DNA of 64,000 bases from DATGYC01 sp035298385 (GCA_035298385.1 DATGYC010000131.1:1-64000); one strand, 5' to 3'. Shown: positions 17,428-29,416, numbered from the stretch's first letter. Made by a program: numbers and translations. Notes: generated from the sequence alone by a model not told the origin.

Positions 17428-17583
17428 CTAGAAGAGATCCCCATGGGAGAGTGCGAGGGCGCATCGCGGATCTAAGCAGATCGCCTTTCCGTCAGAGGGG
17501 CGCCCACAAACGATGCAGTTCCCACGCCTCTCCTCCGGTCCTTCCTTCACTTCTGGCCGCTCGTTCTTTTCTTGCATGCTCAC
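17428..17583 (-). CDS. Small Cys-rich (putative zinc-binding) protein
   Basis: A 51-aa ORF starting at GTG 17583, with GGGAGGG 8 nt upstream. The N-terminal half is charged (Glu/Lys/Arg-rich); the C-terminal half has NCIVCGRPSDGKAICLDPRC, a CxxC-x9-C-x5-C pattern suited to one zinc ion. I do not recognise a family. It sits just upstream of the serine T-box promoter on the same strand. Its ribosome-binding site and motif favour a real gene, but the short length leaves doubt. Confidence 0.45.
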   Translation of the reverse strand: MSMQEKNERPEVKEGPEERRGNCIVCGRPSDGKAICLDPRCALALSHGDLF

Positions 17584-17712
17584 TGCACAATCCCTCCCTA
17601 ACGGATGATCATTCCCCATTCTATGCAAAAGTAGTCGGACGAGTGTACCTTAAAGTATACCAGGAATATTTCGACTGTATGTTGAAGATTCGGTAAAGAG
17701 GGAGGCGATCTT

Positions 17713-17961
17713 ATGTTCGAGCTGCCAGCACACCTAAAACGGCTACTCGATTATCACTACGACCGGCGCCAACGGGCGCAGACCACCGATCGGGACTGGA
17801 CCACAGTCTATGCGAAGACCTACCGAGATGGCACTACATGTAGCCTGCGCCTAGAGGATGCACTCCTGCAGGTGTTCACACATGATACCCACCACCGAGG
17901 CCAGGTTCTGGTATTGGCGCGGCAGTTGGGTTATACGCCGCCCGATCTAGATTTTCTCTAG
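17713..17961 (+). pseudogene. DinB-family remnant with internal deletion
   Basis: 82 aa with a good ribosome-binding site (AGGGAGG, 7 nt). The first ~20 residues (MFELPAHLKRLLDYHYDRRQ) match the start of DinB-like proteins, and the end (LEDALLQVFTHDTHHRGQVL...PPDLDFL) matches their C-terminus, including two of the three metal His. Family members are ~150-170 aa; the central helices and the first metal His are missing, as if ~75 codons were lost in frame. It is probably inactive or a miniature form. It lies head-on to replication in an accessory pocket. Confidence 0.6.
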
Positions 17962-18035
17962 CAGGTAGTTCGCACCCATAGCAAGAAGTACCCCTCTTCA
18001 TTCCACCATCTTTTGGAAGTCGAGGTGATGGTCTC

Positions 18036-18626
18036 TTGCGGGGAAGCCCAGGGTTCTCACTCGTGGAACTGCTCGGTGTGCTTTGCATCATCCTACTGTT
18101 GACGACCTTCGCAGTGCCGGTCTACGCCAATGTCACTGACCAGGCACGCCAAGCCAAGAGCAAGCGTGCGTTGGAGGTCATTCAAGATGCTCTGGAAGGG
18201 TACAAGGCCAAGAACGGCCACTATCCAGATCGCCTTGGACTGCTCATCACGGACGGGCACCTCAAGCAGAGTGCAGATTTCCACTCACCTTGGTCGAGTT
18301 CGATCAAAGAGGTCTACTACTTCTACGCCGCCAACGGTCGAGATGATAGTGCAACCGCTTATGCGCTTGGGGATCCAGGCCGGGAGACCCGCTGCAAGAA
18401 GACGGATTGGAAGGGACCCAAACACGCCGCACTGCGAGAGGGCTCCAATGGGCACATTCCCTGCGGACGGTATCCAACGGAACCCGGCTGGATCTTTAAC
18501 GTGCCCGACACAGAGCAGTACGGCTCTACCTTGGACCTCCTAGATCCTGACGGGGTACTCTACCCACCGGGTGTCATCAAGACACTTGTAGGGTTCTGCT
18601 GTGATGATCTGATCAAAGAACAGTAG
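18036..18626 (+). CDS. Type IV pilin-like (pseudopilin) protein, isolated
   Basis: 196 aa with a class III signal peptide: short leader ending in Gly6, then FSLVELLG with Glu at mature position 5 and ~20 hydrophobic residues, the substrate pattern of prepilin peptidase. The C-terminal domain has four Cys (RCKK, PCGR, FCCDD) that could form disulphides. Start is a TTG with GAGGTGAT upstream. No pilus assembly ATPase, PilC or peptidase gene is in the window, so it must be served by machinery elsewhere. It is convergent with pdxT. Confidence 0.8.
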   Translation: MRGSPGFSLVELLGVLCIILLLTTFAVPVYANVTDQARQAKSKRALEVIQDALEGYKAKNGHYPDRLGLLITDGHLKQSADFHSPWSSSIKEVYYFYAANGRDDSATAYALGDPGRETRCKKTDWKGPKHAALREGSNGHIPCGRYPTEPGWIFNVPDTEQYGSTLDLLDPDGVLYPPGVIKTLVGFCCDDLIKEQ

Positions 18627-18631
18627 GGGAA

Positions 18632-18674
18632 AAGGGCTGGCTCTCTGCGCACACGGCGCGGAAAGCCAGCCCTT
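18632..18674. terminator. Bidirectional terminator between the pseudopilin and pdxT
   Basis: An 11-bp perfect stem (18632-18642 with 18664-18674) with a 21-nt loop lies between the two convergent stop codons. The U tracts are short on both sides. Confidence 0.7.
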
Positions 18675-18678
18675 ATCT

Positions 18679-19275
18679 CTATGCGTGTACGGGCCCCAAT
18701 ACCATCTCCACAAACAACTGGTGGACCCGGCGGTCCTCCGTCAGTTCCGGATGGAAGGCCGTTGCCAGATGGCGGCCATACCGGACCGCTACGATCTTCT
18801 CCTGGTGCGTCGCCAGGACCTCGACGCCTTCGCCCACAGCGGCGATGTAGGGCGCCCGGATGAAGACCGTATGCACCGGCTCCTCGCCTAGGACCGGCAT
18901 CGCCAGCGGCACCTCACAAGAGTCGACCTGGCGGCCAAAGCCGTTACGCTGAACCGCCATCGGAATCACCCCGAGGGAGCGCTGGGCCTTCGTGCCGCCC
19001 AGGACCTCCGTCGCCAACAGGATCGCCCCGGCGCAAGTGCCGTAGCAGGCACCGCCGTCCTGCACAAACTGCTGGACTGCTGGGAAGAGCCCGAAGTGAT
19101 TCATCAGGTCGCTGATCGTCGTCGACTCACCGCCGGGGAGGATCAGGCCCTTAAGCCCTTCCAGGTCACGCGGCCACTTGACGGCGACCGCCTCAACCCC
19201 GACGGCCTCTAGGGCGCGCAGGTGCTCCGGCACGGCGCCCTGCAAGGCCAGGACGCCAAAGCGTGGCTTTGCCAT
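18679..19275 (-). CDS. pdxT: Pyridoxal 5'-phosphate synthase glutaminase subunit PdxT
   Basis: 198-aa class I glutamine amidotransferase that supplies ammonia to PdxS. Catalytic Cys lies in CYGTCAGAIL, with His and Glu in AFHPELTED; LPGGESTTI forms the oxyanion region. The ATG at 19275 begins 2 nt after the pdxS stop; an in-frame GTG at 19284 would overlap pdxS and has no better ribosome-binding site. PdxS and PdxT form a 24-subunit complex in characterised systems. Position between gyrA and serS matches Bacillus. Confidence 0.96.
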   Translation of the reverse strand: MAKPRFGVLALQGAVPEHLRALEAVGVEAVAVKWPRDLEGLKGLILPGGESTTISDLMNHFGLFPAVQQFVQDGGACYGTCAGAILLATEVLGGTKAQRSLGVIPMAVQRNGFGRQVDSCEVPLAMPVLGEEPVHTVFIRAPYIAAVGEGVEVLATHQEKIVAVRYGRHLATAFHPELTEDRRVHQLFVEMVLGPVHA

Positions 19276-19277
19276 CC

Positions 19278-20168
19278 TTACCACCCCCGCGGGGCCATCT
19301 TCTCCTCTTCCTTGAGCGTGCTGATGTTGATGCCAACCATCGGCTCGCCCAGGTTCTCGGAGACCTCGGCCAGGACCTTCGGGTCGTTGTAGTGAGCGGT
19401 GGCCAGGACGATCGCCCGGGCGCGACGGCGGGGATCACCCGACTTGAAGATGCCAGAGCCGACGAAGCAGGTCTCCGCACCGAGCTGCATCATGAGGGCC
19501 GCATCAGCCGGGGTGGCGATGCCGCCGGCGGAGAAGTTCGGCACGGGCAGGCGGCCAAGCTGCTTGGTCAACTTGACCAGCTCGAACGGGGCGCCAAACT
19601 CCTTGGCCAGGGTCATCAGTTCGTCGTCCATGGCGCTAACCACGCGGCGGATGTCCGAGTTGATCTGGCGCATGTGGCGGACGGCCTCGACCACGTTGCC
19701 GGTGCCCGGCTCGCCCTTGGTACGGATCAGGGCCGCACCCTCGCCAATCCGGCGGAGGGCCTCGCCCAGGTTGCGGGCGCCGCAAACGAAGGGGACGGTG
19801 AACGGGTGCTTGTCAATGTGGTACTGGTCGTCAGCCGGGGTCAAGACCTCAGACTCGTCGATGAAATCGACACCGAGCGAGTCAATGATCTGCGCCTCGA
19901 CGAAATGACCGATCCGGCACTTGGCCATGACCGGGATCGTGACCGCAGCCTGGATCTCCCGAATCAGCTTCGGGTCGGACATGCGGGCCACGCCGCCGGT
20001 CGCCCGGATATCAGCGGGCACGCGCTCCAGGGCCATAACGGCGACGGCGCCAGCCTCCTGCGCGATCACTGCCTGCTCCGCATTTACGACGTCCATAATG
20101 ACGCCGCCCTTCAGCATCTCCGCCAGACCAACCTTGACCTTCCAAGTACCCTGCACCTGTTCCGCCAT
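19278..20168 (-). CDS. pdxS: Pyridoxal 5'-phosphate synthase subunit PdxS
   Basis: 296-aa (beta/alpha)8 barrel that builds PLP from ribose 5-phosphate, glyceraldehyde 3-phosphate and ammonia. The two active-site Lys are visible in [13 protein letters not shown] and [14 protein letters not shown]; the phosphate loop is [16 protein letters not shown]. Encoded immediately before pdxT, and served by its own promoter in the gap after gyrA. The ribosome-binding site is modest (GGTGA, 6 nt). Confidence 0.97.
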   Translation of the reverse strand: MAEQVQGTWKVKVGLAEMLKGGVIMDVVNAEQAVIAQEAGAVAVMALERVPADIRATGGVARMSDPKLIREIQAAVTIPVMAKCRIGHFVEAQIIDSLGVDFIDESEVLTPADDQYHIDKHPFTVPFVCGARNLGEALRRIGEGAALIRTKGEPGTGNVVEAVRHMRQINSDIRRVVSAMDDELMTLAKEFGAPFELVKLTKQLGRLPVPNFSAGGIATPADAALMMQLGAETCFVGSGIFKSGDPRRRARAIVLATAHYNDPKVLAEVSENLGEPMVGINISTLKEEEKMAPRGW

Positions 20169-20215
20169 TTGCAGTCACCGTGCCTCTCGCGAAAATAAGG
20201 AGCCGATTGAGACTG

Positions 20216-20244
20216 ATCATACGCCTACCGTGCGGCAGCGTAAA
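20216..20244 (-). promoter_or_regulatory. Promoter of pdxST
   Basis: On the minus strand, -35 TTTACG (20239-20244) and -10 TATGAT (20216-20221) are 17 bp apart, between the gyrA terminator and the pdxS start. Confidence 0.6.
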
Positions 20245-20282
20245 CAGCCAAGCTTCTGGTTGAATTGGATGGGTCCAATAGT

Positions 20283-20319
20283 GAAAACCAGCGATCATCC
20301 AAATTGGATGGTCGCTGGT
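20283..20319 (-). terminator. Terminator of gyrA
   Basis: A 15-bp stem with one G-T pair (20287-20301 with 20305-20319) and a 3-nt loop, followed on the minus strand by TTTTCAC, 14 nt after the gyrA stop. Confidence 0.8.
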
Positions 20320-20333
20320 CTTGCACCTACTTG

Positions 20334-22787
20334 TTACTCCTCGTCATCTTCCTTCGCTTCCACCTGGGCGACCGCTGCGACACGGTCCTTCTCATCCAGG
20401 TTCATCACCTGCACGCCCTGGGTCGAGCGGCCGGTCTGGCGAATCGAGGCGACAGGGATCCGGATCAGGACGCCCTGTTCCGAAACAAGCACAAGATCAT
20501 GACCCTCGGTGACGGTCTTGACCGCCACCAACTGGCCGTGCTTCTGCGGAATCAACTGGATCGTCTTGACACCGCGTGCTCCACGCTTGTAGGACGGGTA
20601 GTCGCTGACCGGAGTCCGCTTGCCAACACCGTTGCTGGTGACGACAAGCATGTCACGACCTTCGTCGACCACGTCGACGCCGATCACCATATCTTCCGGT
20701 CCACTTAGGTTGATACCGCGTACGCCACGAGCATCACGGCCCATGGAGCGGACCTCTTCCTCGTGGAAGCGGTTCGCGTAACCCTCGGACGAGACCAGCA
20801 TGATCTCGGCGTTGCCGTTGGTCATGCGGACGCCCACGAGGGAATCATCATCCTCCAAGCGGATTGCGATGATGCCGGTCGCCCGGACATTCGCGAAATC
20901 GGAGAGCGTGGTCTTCTTCACGACGCCCAGACGGGTGGCAAAGAAGAGATAGTACTCCTCGGCTTCGATCGACTTCTTGATCGGGATAACGGTCTGGACC
21001 TTCTCACCAGGGTTAAGCTGCAGCACGTTGACGACCGACGTGCCGCGCGCCTGGCGAGAGGCCTCCGGAATCTCATGGCACTTGACCCGGAAGACACGAC
21101 CACGATCCGTAAAGAACATCATGTGATCATGCGTCGTGGCGTGGAAGAGATGCTCGATGAAGTCCTCTTCCTTGGCCGCGGCGCCCTGGATGCCACGGCC
21201 ACCACGCCGTTGCTGGCGGTAGGTAGAGACTGGCACTCGCTTGATGTAGCCGGTATGGGTGAGGGTGATCACGACGTCCTCGTCAGCGATCAGGTCCTCA
21301 ATCTCCAGGTCGCCCTCCTCGGCCATGATCTTGGTCAGGCGCGGGGTGGCGTACTTGCGGCGAATCTCCGCAATCTCCTGCTTGATAATCTTGTACTGCA
21401 TCTCCTGCGAGTTGATGACCGCACGCAGATAGGCGATCCGATCCATCAGCTCGTTGAACTCCTCCTGGAGCTTCTCACGCTCCAGGGCGGTCAGTCGGCG
21501 GAGCTGCATGTCCAAGATGTGCTGTGCCTGAATTTCGGTGAAGCTAAACTGAGCGATCAAGCGCTCACGCGCCGCCTCTGTGGTGGGCGAGGAGCGGATC
21601 GTCTGAATCACCTGATCGATGACGTCAAGTGCCTTCAGTAGACCCTCGACGATGTGGGCACGGGCCTCCGCCTTGGCCAGGTCGAACTTAGCCCGCCGCA
21701 CCACGACGTCCAACTGGTGCTGGATGTAATAGTGCAGGATCTGCTTCAGGTTGAGCAGGAGCGGGCGCCCGTCCACCAGCGCCAGGTGGTTCATGCCGAA
21801 GTTCTGCTGCAGCTGCGTAAACTTGTAGAGCTGGTTGAGCAGGACATTCCCGTTCACGTCACGCCGGAGTTCAATGACGATTCGCATACCAGTCCGGTCG
21901 GTCTCGTCCCGGAGGTCAGTGATGCCCTCGATCTTCTTGTCCCTGTGCAACTCGGCGATCTTTTCGATCAGCCTCGCCTTGTTGACGTTGTACGGGATCT
22001 CCGTGACAACAATGCGGGTCTTGCCGTTCGCCATGGTCTCAAGCTGCGCCTTCGCCCGCTGGGTGATGATCCCCTTGCCGGTTGCGTAGGCCTTCTTGAT
22101 CCCTTCACGGCCAAGAATCATTGAGCCTGTCGGGAAGTCCGGGCCCTTGATGATCCCGTTTAGCTCCTCGATGGTGATCGACGGATTTTCGATGAGGGCG
22201 ACAACACCATCAATCACCTCGCCCAAGTTATGGGGCGGGATGTTCGTGGCCATACCGACGGCGATGCCCGTCGATCCGTTGACCAGCAGGTTCGGGAAGC
22301 GCGCCGGCATGACCGACGGCTCCTTCGTGCTGTTGTCGAAGTTGTCCTCAAAGTCGACCGTATCCTTCTCGATGTCGGTCAACAGTTCGCCGGCCAGCTT
22401 AGAGAGACGGGCCTCCGTGTAACGCATAGCAGCGGGGCGGTCACCGTCGACCGAGCCGAAGTTCCCCTGGCCATCGACCAGCGGCTGCCGCATCACCCAT
22501 TCCTGGGCGAGACGAGCCATGGTGTCATAGACAGACTGGTCACCGTGCGGGTGATAGTTACCAAGGACTTCGCCGACGGTCTTCGCTGACTTTTGGTACG
22601 GCTTGTCGGCCGTATTTCCGCGCTCGTACATCGCGTACAGAATGCGGCGCTGGACCGGCTTAAGACCGTCGCGCACATCCGGCAGCGCTCGTCCTACGAT
22701 GACCGACATGGCATAGGTCAGGTAGGAGTTCTCCATCTCCTCCGTTAGTTCTCTAGGGAGGAGCTTCTCTGCAAATTCTCCAGACAC
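20334..22787 (-). CDS. gyrA: DNA gyrase subunit A
   Basis: 817 aa; with GyrB it introduces negative supercoils. The catalytic Tyr123 lies in [10 protein letters not shown]. The quinolone-resistance region reads [11 protein letters not shown]: the residue equal to E. coli Ser83 is Gln (Q84 here), while Asp87 is kept. The C-terminal beta-pinwheel holds the GyrA box (QQRRGGRG, ~530). Start is GTG at 22787 with AGGAGG 7 nt upstream. It follows gyrB by 71 nt, in the order found next to most Firmicutes origins. Confidence 0.97.
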   Translation of the reverse strand: MSGEFAEKLLPRELTEEMENSYLTYAMSVIVGRALPDVRDGLKPVQRRILYAMYERGNTADKPYQKSAKTVGEVLGNYHPHGDQSVYDTMARLAQEWVMRQPLVDGQGNFGSVDGDRPAAMRYTEARLSKLAGELLTDIEKDTVDFEDNFDNSTKEPSVMPARFPNLLVNGSTGIAVGMATNIPPHNLGEVIDGVVALIENPSITIEELNGIIKGPDFPTGSMILGREGIKKAYATGKGIITQRAKAQLETMANGKTRIVVTEIPYNVNKARLIEKIAELHRDKKIEGITDLRDETDRTGMRIVIELRRDVNGNVLLNQLYKFTQLQQNFGMNHLALVDGRPLLLNLKQILHYYIQHQLDVVVRRAKFDLAKAEARAHIVEGLLKALDVIDQVIQTIRSSPTTEAARERLIAQFSFTEIQAQHILDMQLRRLTALEREKLQEEFNELMDRIAYLRAVINSQEMQYKIIKQEIAEIRRKYATPRLTKIMAEEGDLEIEDLIADEDVVITLTHTGYIKRVPVSTYRQQRRGGRGIQGAAAKEEDFIEHLFHATTHDHMMFFTDRGRVFRVKCHEIPEASRQARGTSVVNVLQLNPGEKVQTVIPIKKSIEAEEYYLFFATRLGVVKKTTLSDFANVRATGIIAIRLEDDDSLVGVRMTNGNAEIMLVSSEGYANRFHEEEVRSMGRDARGVRGINLSGPEDMVIGVDVVDEGRDMLVVTSNGVGKRTPVSDYPSYKRGARGVKTIQLIPQKHGQLVAVKTVTEGHDLVLVSEQGVLIRIPVASIRQTGRSTQGVQVMNLDEKDRVAAVAQVEAKEDDEE

Positions 22788-22858
22788 GTGCCTGCCTCCT
22801 GACTGCGCACCGAATCCCTACGGCGCTAAAATCGTGATGCCTCGGGATTCGGAGCTTG

Positions 22859-24916
<2,058 letters not shown>

Positions 24917-24969
24917 CTATAACAGATAAAGAGTAGCACAGTTCCTTCCAGTCTTACAAGTAACGTGCT

Positions 24970-25239
24970 TTAGGACGCTGTTCCTGGTAGCGAGAAGTGA
25001 TGCTGCTCCGCTCGCTTTTTTAGGGTGGCGGAGGAGATGGGGGAAAGAAAGAGCTCCGCCTCCGTAAGCACGAGACTCTTCGCTTGACCACCAGAGAGAT
25101 CCGTTAGCACCCGGCCCACCTGGAGTTGACGCACTAACTCCTGGACGGGGGCGCCAGGACCCCCGCCACTGCGTAGGTTGAGGATGGCGATCACCCGACC
25201 GACATTAACGACAACGTCGCCCCCAACATGCAGAAACAC
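24970..25239 (-). CDS. remB: Extracellular matrix regulator RemB (DUF370)
   Basis: 89 aa, DUF370 family. MFLHVGGDVVVNVGRVIAIL is the characteristic start. In Bacillus subtilis RemB (YaaB) lies in the same place, between recF and gyrB, and activates matrix genes with RemA. The start is a GTG placed directly after the recF stop codon, with AAGGGGG in the end of recF as ribosome-binding site. The last ~30 residues are less conserved. The 137-bp gap to gyrB holds no other gene. Confidence 0.9.
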   Translation of the reverse strand: MFLHVGGDVVVNVGRVIAILNLRSGGGPGAPVQELVRQLQVGRVLTDLSGGQAKSLVLTEAELFLSPISSATLKKRAEQHHFSLPGTAS

Positions 25240-26367
25240 CTAGAGCGCCCCCTTTTCCAGTTCCGTAACCTGACCTGTTTGGACTTGAAAGAGTGCGTGA
25301 TCGGACGGCCAGGTGCGAACCATCAAGTCCTCTAAGTCTGTGCAGCTGACAAAGGTTTGAACGCCTTCGCGCACGGCATGAAGCAAGAAGTGCCGCCGGT
25401 GTGGATCGAGTTCGGAGGCGACATCGTCCAGCAGCAGAACGGGGTATTCACCAAGTTCCTCGTACATGTACTGGAGTTCTGCCAACTTTAGGGCGAGAAC
25501 GGCGGTGCGTTGTTGCCCTTGTGAGCCGTAGAGCCGGGCATCTGTACCGTTGATCTGGAACTGCAGGTCATCACGGTGTGGGCCGACCAGGGTGATCTGG
25601 CGGCGCATCTCATCGCGGCGCCGCTGCTCTAGCAATCGCCAGAGTTGTTCCTCGGCAGCGGGGATTGTGAGTGGCTCATCGTTTGCGACGACCTGGCTCT
25701 CGTACTGGAGCAGCAACTGTTCACGGCCGCTTGAGAGCGTCTCGTGGTAGGTAGCTGCAAGGGGGGAGAGGCGAGCAACGGATTGGGCCCGACGGACGAT
25801 GAGCTGGGCGCCCGTTGCCACCAACTGCTGGTCGTAGATCTCCATCAAGGACCGATCAACACCCTCTCGCTTCAAGAGGGTGTTTCGCTGTTGCATGACC
25901 TTGGTATAGGCGATGAGGTGATGCAAATAGGTCTGCGAGAGTTGAGAGATCTCGATGTCCAGGAAGCGTCGTCGGCCAGCAGGGGCGCCCTTCACCAGTT
26001 GCAGATCATCGGGTGAAAAGAAGACGCTACCTAGATTGCCGACAAGGCTGGCGATGCGTTGCTCCGTTATGCCATTGATCCGTAATTGTTTGCGTGTCTC
26101 CGTACCAAGCGTCAATTCCAGGGACATCTCCCCGGTCTGACGCATGACCGAAGCCTTGGCGGTCAACAGATTCGACCCAGCCATGATCAATTCGGCGTCG
26201 CGGCTGGTTCGATGACTCTTGCCCGTTGACAACAGATAGATTGACTCTAGCAGGTTTGTCTTTCCCTGGGCATTGTCGCCATGAACAACATTGAGCCCGG
26301 GGGAGAACGAGAGATCGAGCTCTTTATAGTTGCGGTAGTGGTGTAGCTGAAGGGAACGAACCCACAC
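25240..26367 (-). CDS. recF: DNA replication and repair protein RecF
   Basis: 375-aa SMC-like ATPase of the RecFOR pathway. Walker A is GDNAQGKTNLLE, the signature region SQGQQRTAVLALKLAEL, and Walker B YPVLLLDDVASELD. Start is GTG at 26367 with GGAGGG 7 nt upstream, which overlaps the end of yaaA. Part of the dnaA-dnaN-yaaA-recF-remB-gyrB-gyrA cluster. Confidence 0.96.
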   Translation of the reverse strand: MWVRSLQLHHYRNYKELDLSFSPGLNVVHGDNAQGKTNLLESIYLLSTGKSHRTSRDAELIMAGSNLLTAKASVMRQTGEMSLELTLGTETRKQLRINGITEQRIASLVGNLGSVFFSPDDLQLVKGAPAGRRRFLDIEISQLSQTYLHHLIAYTKVMQQRNTLLKREGVDRSLMEIYDQQLVATGAQLIVRRAQSVARLSPLAATYHETLSSGREQLLLQYESQVVANDEPLTIPAAEEQLWRLLEQRRRDEMRRQITLVGPHRDDLQFQINGTDARLYGSQGQQRTAVLALKLAELQYMYEELGEYPVLLLDDVASELDPHRRHFLLHAVREGVQTFVSCTDLEDLMVRTWPSDHALFQVQTGQVTELEKGAL

Positions 26368-26370
26368 CAG

Positions 26371-26598
26371 CTAGCCCTCCTCAGCGGCAATCTGCCACTC
26401 GCCCTCTCCCGTAATGAGAACGTGATCGTTAGGGCGTAGCTTACGCCCGCGGCGCAGTTCTTTCTCGCCATTGACTTGAATGAGTCCAGAGGCGATGAGA
26501 GCCTTGGCATGCCCGCCTGTGCCAGCGATGTTAATCCACTTCAGAAACGCGTCTAGCGTAATGAATTCAGTCCTGATCTGCACCTGTTTGACAGCCAT
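26371..26598 (-). CDS. yaaA: S4-domain RNA-binding protein YaaA
   Basis: 75 aa consisting of one S4 domain (FLKWINIAGTGGHAKALIASGLIQVNGEKELRRGRKL). The gene is found between dnaN and recF in many Firmicutes. The exact role is not settled; the family fold binds RNA, often rRNA or tRNA. Weak ribosome-binding site (AGGGCGA) overlapping the dnaN stop, so translation is likely coupled. Confidence 0.92.
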   Translation of the reverse strand: MAVKQVQIRTEFITLDAFLKWINIAGTGGHAKALIASGLIQVNGEKELRRGRKLRPNDHVLITGEGEWQIAAEEG

Positions 26599-26607
26599 GT
26601 GATCGCC

Positions 26608-27714
26608 CTAGAACGAGATCAGGGGCAGCACTACGTAGATAAACTGCGTATGCTCTGTTGGCTGTAAGCGCGCTGCAGTGCGACTTCCCGAGCACTGGAG
26701 ACGGATCTCATTGTCTTCGGTCACCTTGAGGAAGTCCAGGAGAAGTTTCGCGTTGAAAGCGATGTCTAGGGGATCGCCCTGGTGCTCTTCGACGGAGACT
26801 TCTTCGTAGACCTGTCCTACTTCTGGGGCGTTAGAGCTGATGGCAATGCGGTTTGGACCGAGGGCGAGCTTAATTGAGCCGTCCTTGGCAATCAGGGTTG
26901 CGCGGTCCAGTGCCTCGGCAAATTCTGTGCGGTTCATGCGGACTTGAATGGGATAGTTCTGCGGTACAAGGCGCATGACGTCCGGGTATTGCCCTTCAAG
27001 TAGACGTGAGATAAGGCGGACCTTTCCCAAGTCGAAGAAGATTTGATTTGCCGTAACGGCGACCCGTGCGACCTCGTTAGGATCGTTCGTCAGGAGCCGG
27101 GACATTTCGTTCAGAGAACGGCTCGGAACGATGATGGAAAAGCTATGGTTGGACCCGTTTTCAACGAGTACCTCTGCTTGGGCGATGCGTGCCCCATTGG
27201 TGGCCGTGCCGGTGAGGACTTGCTCGCGCAACTTGAAGAGAACACCGGTCAACCACGGCTTCGACTCATCGCTACCTGCAGCAAAGGTCGTTTGCCGAGC
27301 CAAGTCGCGTAGGTGCACGTGTGCTGCGGTAAAGAGTGAGGCACCATCGGTCTCTGGCACTTGCGGGAAATGCTCAGGGGAGAACCCATGGATGACATAT
27401 TGCGACTTAGACCAACGTAGCGTGGCCGTCCAGTTGCGTGCTTCTGCCTCAATCTCGAGGTTACCAAAAGGGATGCGTCGGACCAGATCGGTTAGATAGC
27501 GTGCGGGGAGGACGATCTCTCCTGGTTCTAGGACAACACAGGTCGAGGTTGCTTCGATTGCAAGCTCCATATCGGTTGCTCGGGCAGTAAGAAGGTTATC
27601 CCGGGCGGAAAGGTAGATGCCTGAAAGAACGGGGATCGTGTTCTTGGTCGAGACAGCCTTAGAGACTGTGCCAAGTAAGGCGGTTAACGCCTCTTGGCTA
27701 ACGGTGATCTTCAT
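26608..27714 (-). CDS. dnaN: DNA polymerase III sliding clamp (beta)
   Basis: 368 aa forming the three repeated clamp domains that make a dimeric ring on DNA. MKITVSQEALTALLGTVSKAVS is the standard N-terminus and YVVLPLISF the C-terminus. The ATG at 27714 has GGAGGAG 7 nt upstream; a TTG codon lies directly before it. It is separated from dnaA by the first cluster of DnaA boxes. Confidence 0.97.
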   Translation of the reverse strand: MKITVSQEALTALLGTVSKAVSTKNTIPVLSGIYLSARDNLLTARATDMELAIEATSTCVVLEPGEIVLPARYLTDLVRRIPFGNLEIEAEARNWTATLRWSKSQYVIHGFSPEHFPQVPETDGASLFTAAHVHLRDLARQTTFAAGSDESKPWLTGVLFKLREQVLTGTATNGARIAQAEVLVENGSNHSFSIIVPSRSLNEMSRLLTNDPNEVARVAVTANQIFFDLGKVRLISRLLEGQYPDVMRLVPQNYPIQVRMNRTEFAEALDRATLIAKDGSIKLALGPNRIAISSNAPEVGQVYEEVSVEEHQGDPLDIAFNAKLLLDFLKVTEDNEIRLQCSGSRTAARLQPTEHTQFIYVVLPLISF

Positions 27715-27803
27715 CAAGGCTCCTCCTTCGTGCCGCGACCTTTGCGGCGTATCTAACTTGGGTAGACGTATCTTTCATTGATCGCAATGGTCATTGTAGG
27801 GGC

Positions 27804-27968
27804 TGTGGATTTGTGGAAAAGCCCGTGGATATCCCGGCGGCCCGGCAATGAAGCACAGGGATAGACTGTGGAGAAGCATGTTCAATCTGTCCACAGGGCA
27901 GGGGACAACTAGGGTGCAAACCTATAGGGGTCGGATATCCACAGTAGTTGTCCACAGTAAGTGGATAA
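27804..27968. other. oriC: oriC, DnaA-box cluster 1 (dnaN-dnaA gap)
   Basis: The 250-bp gap between dnaA and dnaN has several near matches to the DnaA box TTATNCACA. One-mismatch sites are TGTGGAAAA (27812), TGTGGAGAA (27867), ATATCCACA (27935), TTGTCCACA (27948) and AGTGGATAA (27960). Two-mismatch sites are at 27804, 27824 and 27887. No ORF or terminator is seen. The A+T content is only moderately raised. Confidence 0.85.
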
Positions 27969-29354
27969 TCAGTCCGACTTGATCCGCCCGATCAGCATCT
28001 CGATGGTGGCTGCGAAGGCGGGGTCATGATGGATATCCTCTGTAATCTTGTCGCAGGCGTGTAGGACCGTTGTATGGTCGCGCCCGCCAAAGACCTCACC
28101 AATCTTCGGGAGGGAGGAGTCGGTTAACTCGCGCGAGAGGTACATGGCGATTTGGCGGGGGAAGGCGACGCTGCGAGAGCGGTTCCGCACCTCAAAGTCT
28201 TGCATGCGGATGTTGTAGTACTCAGCTACGATCTGCTTGATGTGGGGGATCGTAATCTGCTTGGGCCGGTTGGGCGGCAGGATGTCCTTGAGGGCGTAGG
28301 TCGCCATCTCTTGGGAGACAGGCATCCGCATCATATTGGAGTAAGCGACCACGCGCGTGAGGGCGCCCTCCAACTCGCGGATGTTGGTCTCGATGTTTGA
28401 AGCAATATAGCCCATCACTTCGTTGGGCACATCCAGGTTCTCTAATTGTGCCCGCTTGCGGAGGATCGCAATGCGGGTCTCGAGGTCCGGTGCTTGGATG
28501 TCGCAAATCAAGCCCCACTCAAAGCGGGACCGTAGACGGTCCTCGAGGGTGGGGATCTCCTTAGGCGGCCGATCCGAGGAGAGGACAATCTGCTTGTTCG
28601 CCTCATGGATGGCATTGAAGGTATGGTAGAACTCTTCCTGGGTGCGTTCCTTCCCGGCCAGGAACTGAATGTCATCCACGAGCAGCACGTCAACATGGCG
28701 ATAGATTTTCTGGAATTCGGCGGTAGAGTTGTCCCGCAGGGCATTAATGAATTCGTTAGTGAAGGTCTCCGTCGAGACGTAGGCTACCTGTGCACGGGGG
28801 TTTACACTCCGCACAAAGTGGCCAATGGCGTGCATCAGATGGGTCTTACCCAGTCCGACGCCACCATAGATAAATAGAGGGTTATAGGCCTTTGCCGGCG
28901 TCTCTGCAACGGCCAGGGAGGCCGCATGAGCGAATCGGTTGGAGTTACCGATTACGAACGTCTCAAAGGTGTATTTGGGATTCAGGGGCTTGAACGAACT
29001 CTCAGCGGGGGCGGTAGATAGATGATGATGCCGCGTAGGTGTAGGGGGCATCTCTGGGGTCTCTGCTAGGGTTGTTGAAGTGTTGCCAGGCTCCTCAATC
29101 ACGCCGGGGTTGGAGACAAACTTCAGCTGCATGTTGCGCTTGGTAATCTCCTTAAGCGCCTGCCTTAGCAGAACACCATAACGAGACTCCATGCGGTCCT
29201 TCGCAAACTCCCCTTGGACGCCAACAATAATCGTGTCTTCAACGACGGCAAGCGGCTTTGTGGTCCGGAGCCAGTTTTCAATGCTGGATTTGGGGAGCTG
29301 GCGCTCCAACATGTCCAGACACTGCTGCCAGACTTGGGTCAGCTCGGTCTTCAT
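27969..29354 (-). CDS. dnaA: Chromosomal replication initiator protein DnaA
   Basis: 461 aa. Domain I (~1-80) binds partner proteins; a variable linker (~90-125) follows. The AAA+ domain has Walker [16 protein letters not shown] and Walker [15 protein letters not shown]. Domain IV has the DnaA signature ([11 protein letters not shown]) that reads DnaA boxes. AGGAGG lies ~6 nt before the ATG. DnaA-box-like sites lie on both sides of the gene, including in its upstream region, which suggests autoregulation. Confidence 0.98.
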   Translation of the reverse strand: MKTELTQVWQQCLDMLERQLPKSSIENWLRTTKPLAVVEDTIIVGVQGEFAKDRMESRYGVLLRQALKEITKRNMQLKFVSNPGVIEEPGNTSTTLAETPEMPPTPTRHHHLSTAPAESSFKPLNPKYTFETFVIGNSNRFAHAASLAVAETPAKAYNPLFIYGGVGLGKTHLMHAIGHFVRSVNPRAQVAYVSTETFTNEFINALRDNSTAEFQKIYRHVDVLLVDDIQFLAGKERTQEEFYHTFNAIHEANKQIVLSSDRPPKEIPTLEDRLRSRFEWGLICDIQAPDLETRIAILRKRAQLENLDVPNEVMGYIASNIETNIRELEGALTRVVAYSNMMRMPVSQEMATYALKDILPPNRPKQITIPHIKQIVAEYYNIRMQDFEVRNRSRSVAFPRQIAMYLSRELTDSSLPKIGEVFGGRDHTTVLHACDKITEDIHHDPAFAATIEMLIGRIKSD

Positions 29355-29416
29355 GGGGTGCCTCCTAATGGGCGAGATCGCCGCGTTGACCGTGTATCAA
29401 CACGTTAGTCACAGAT

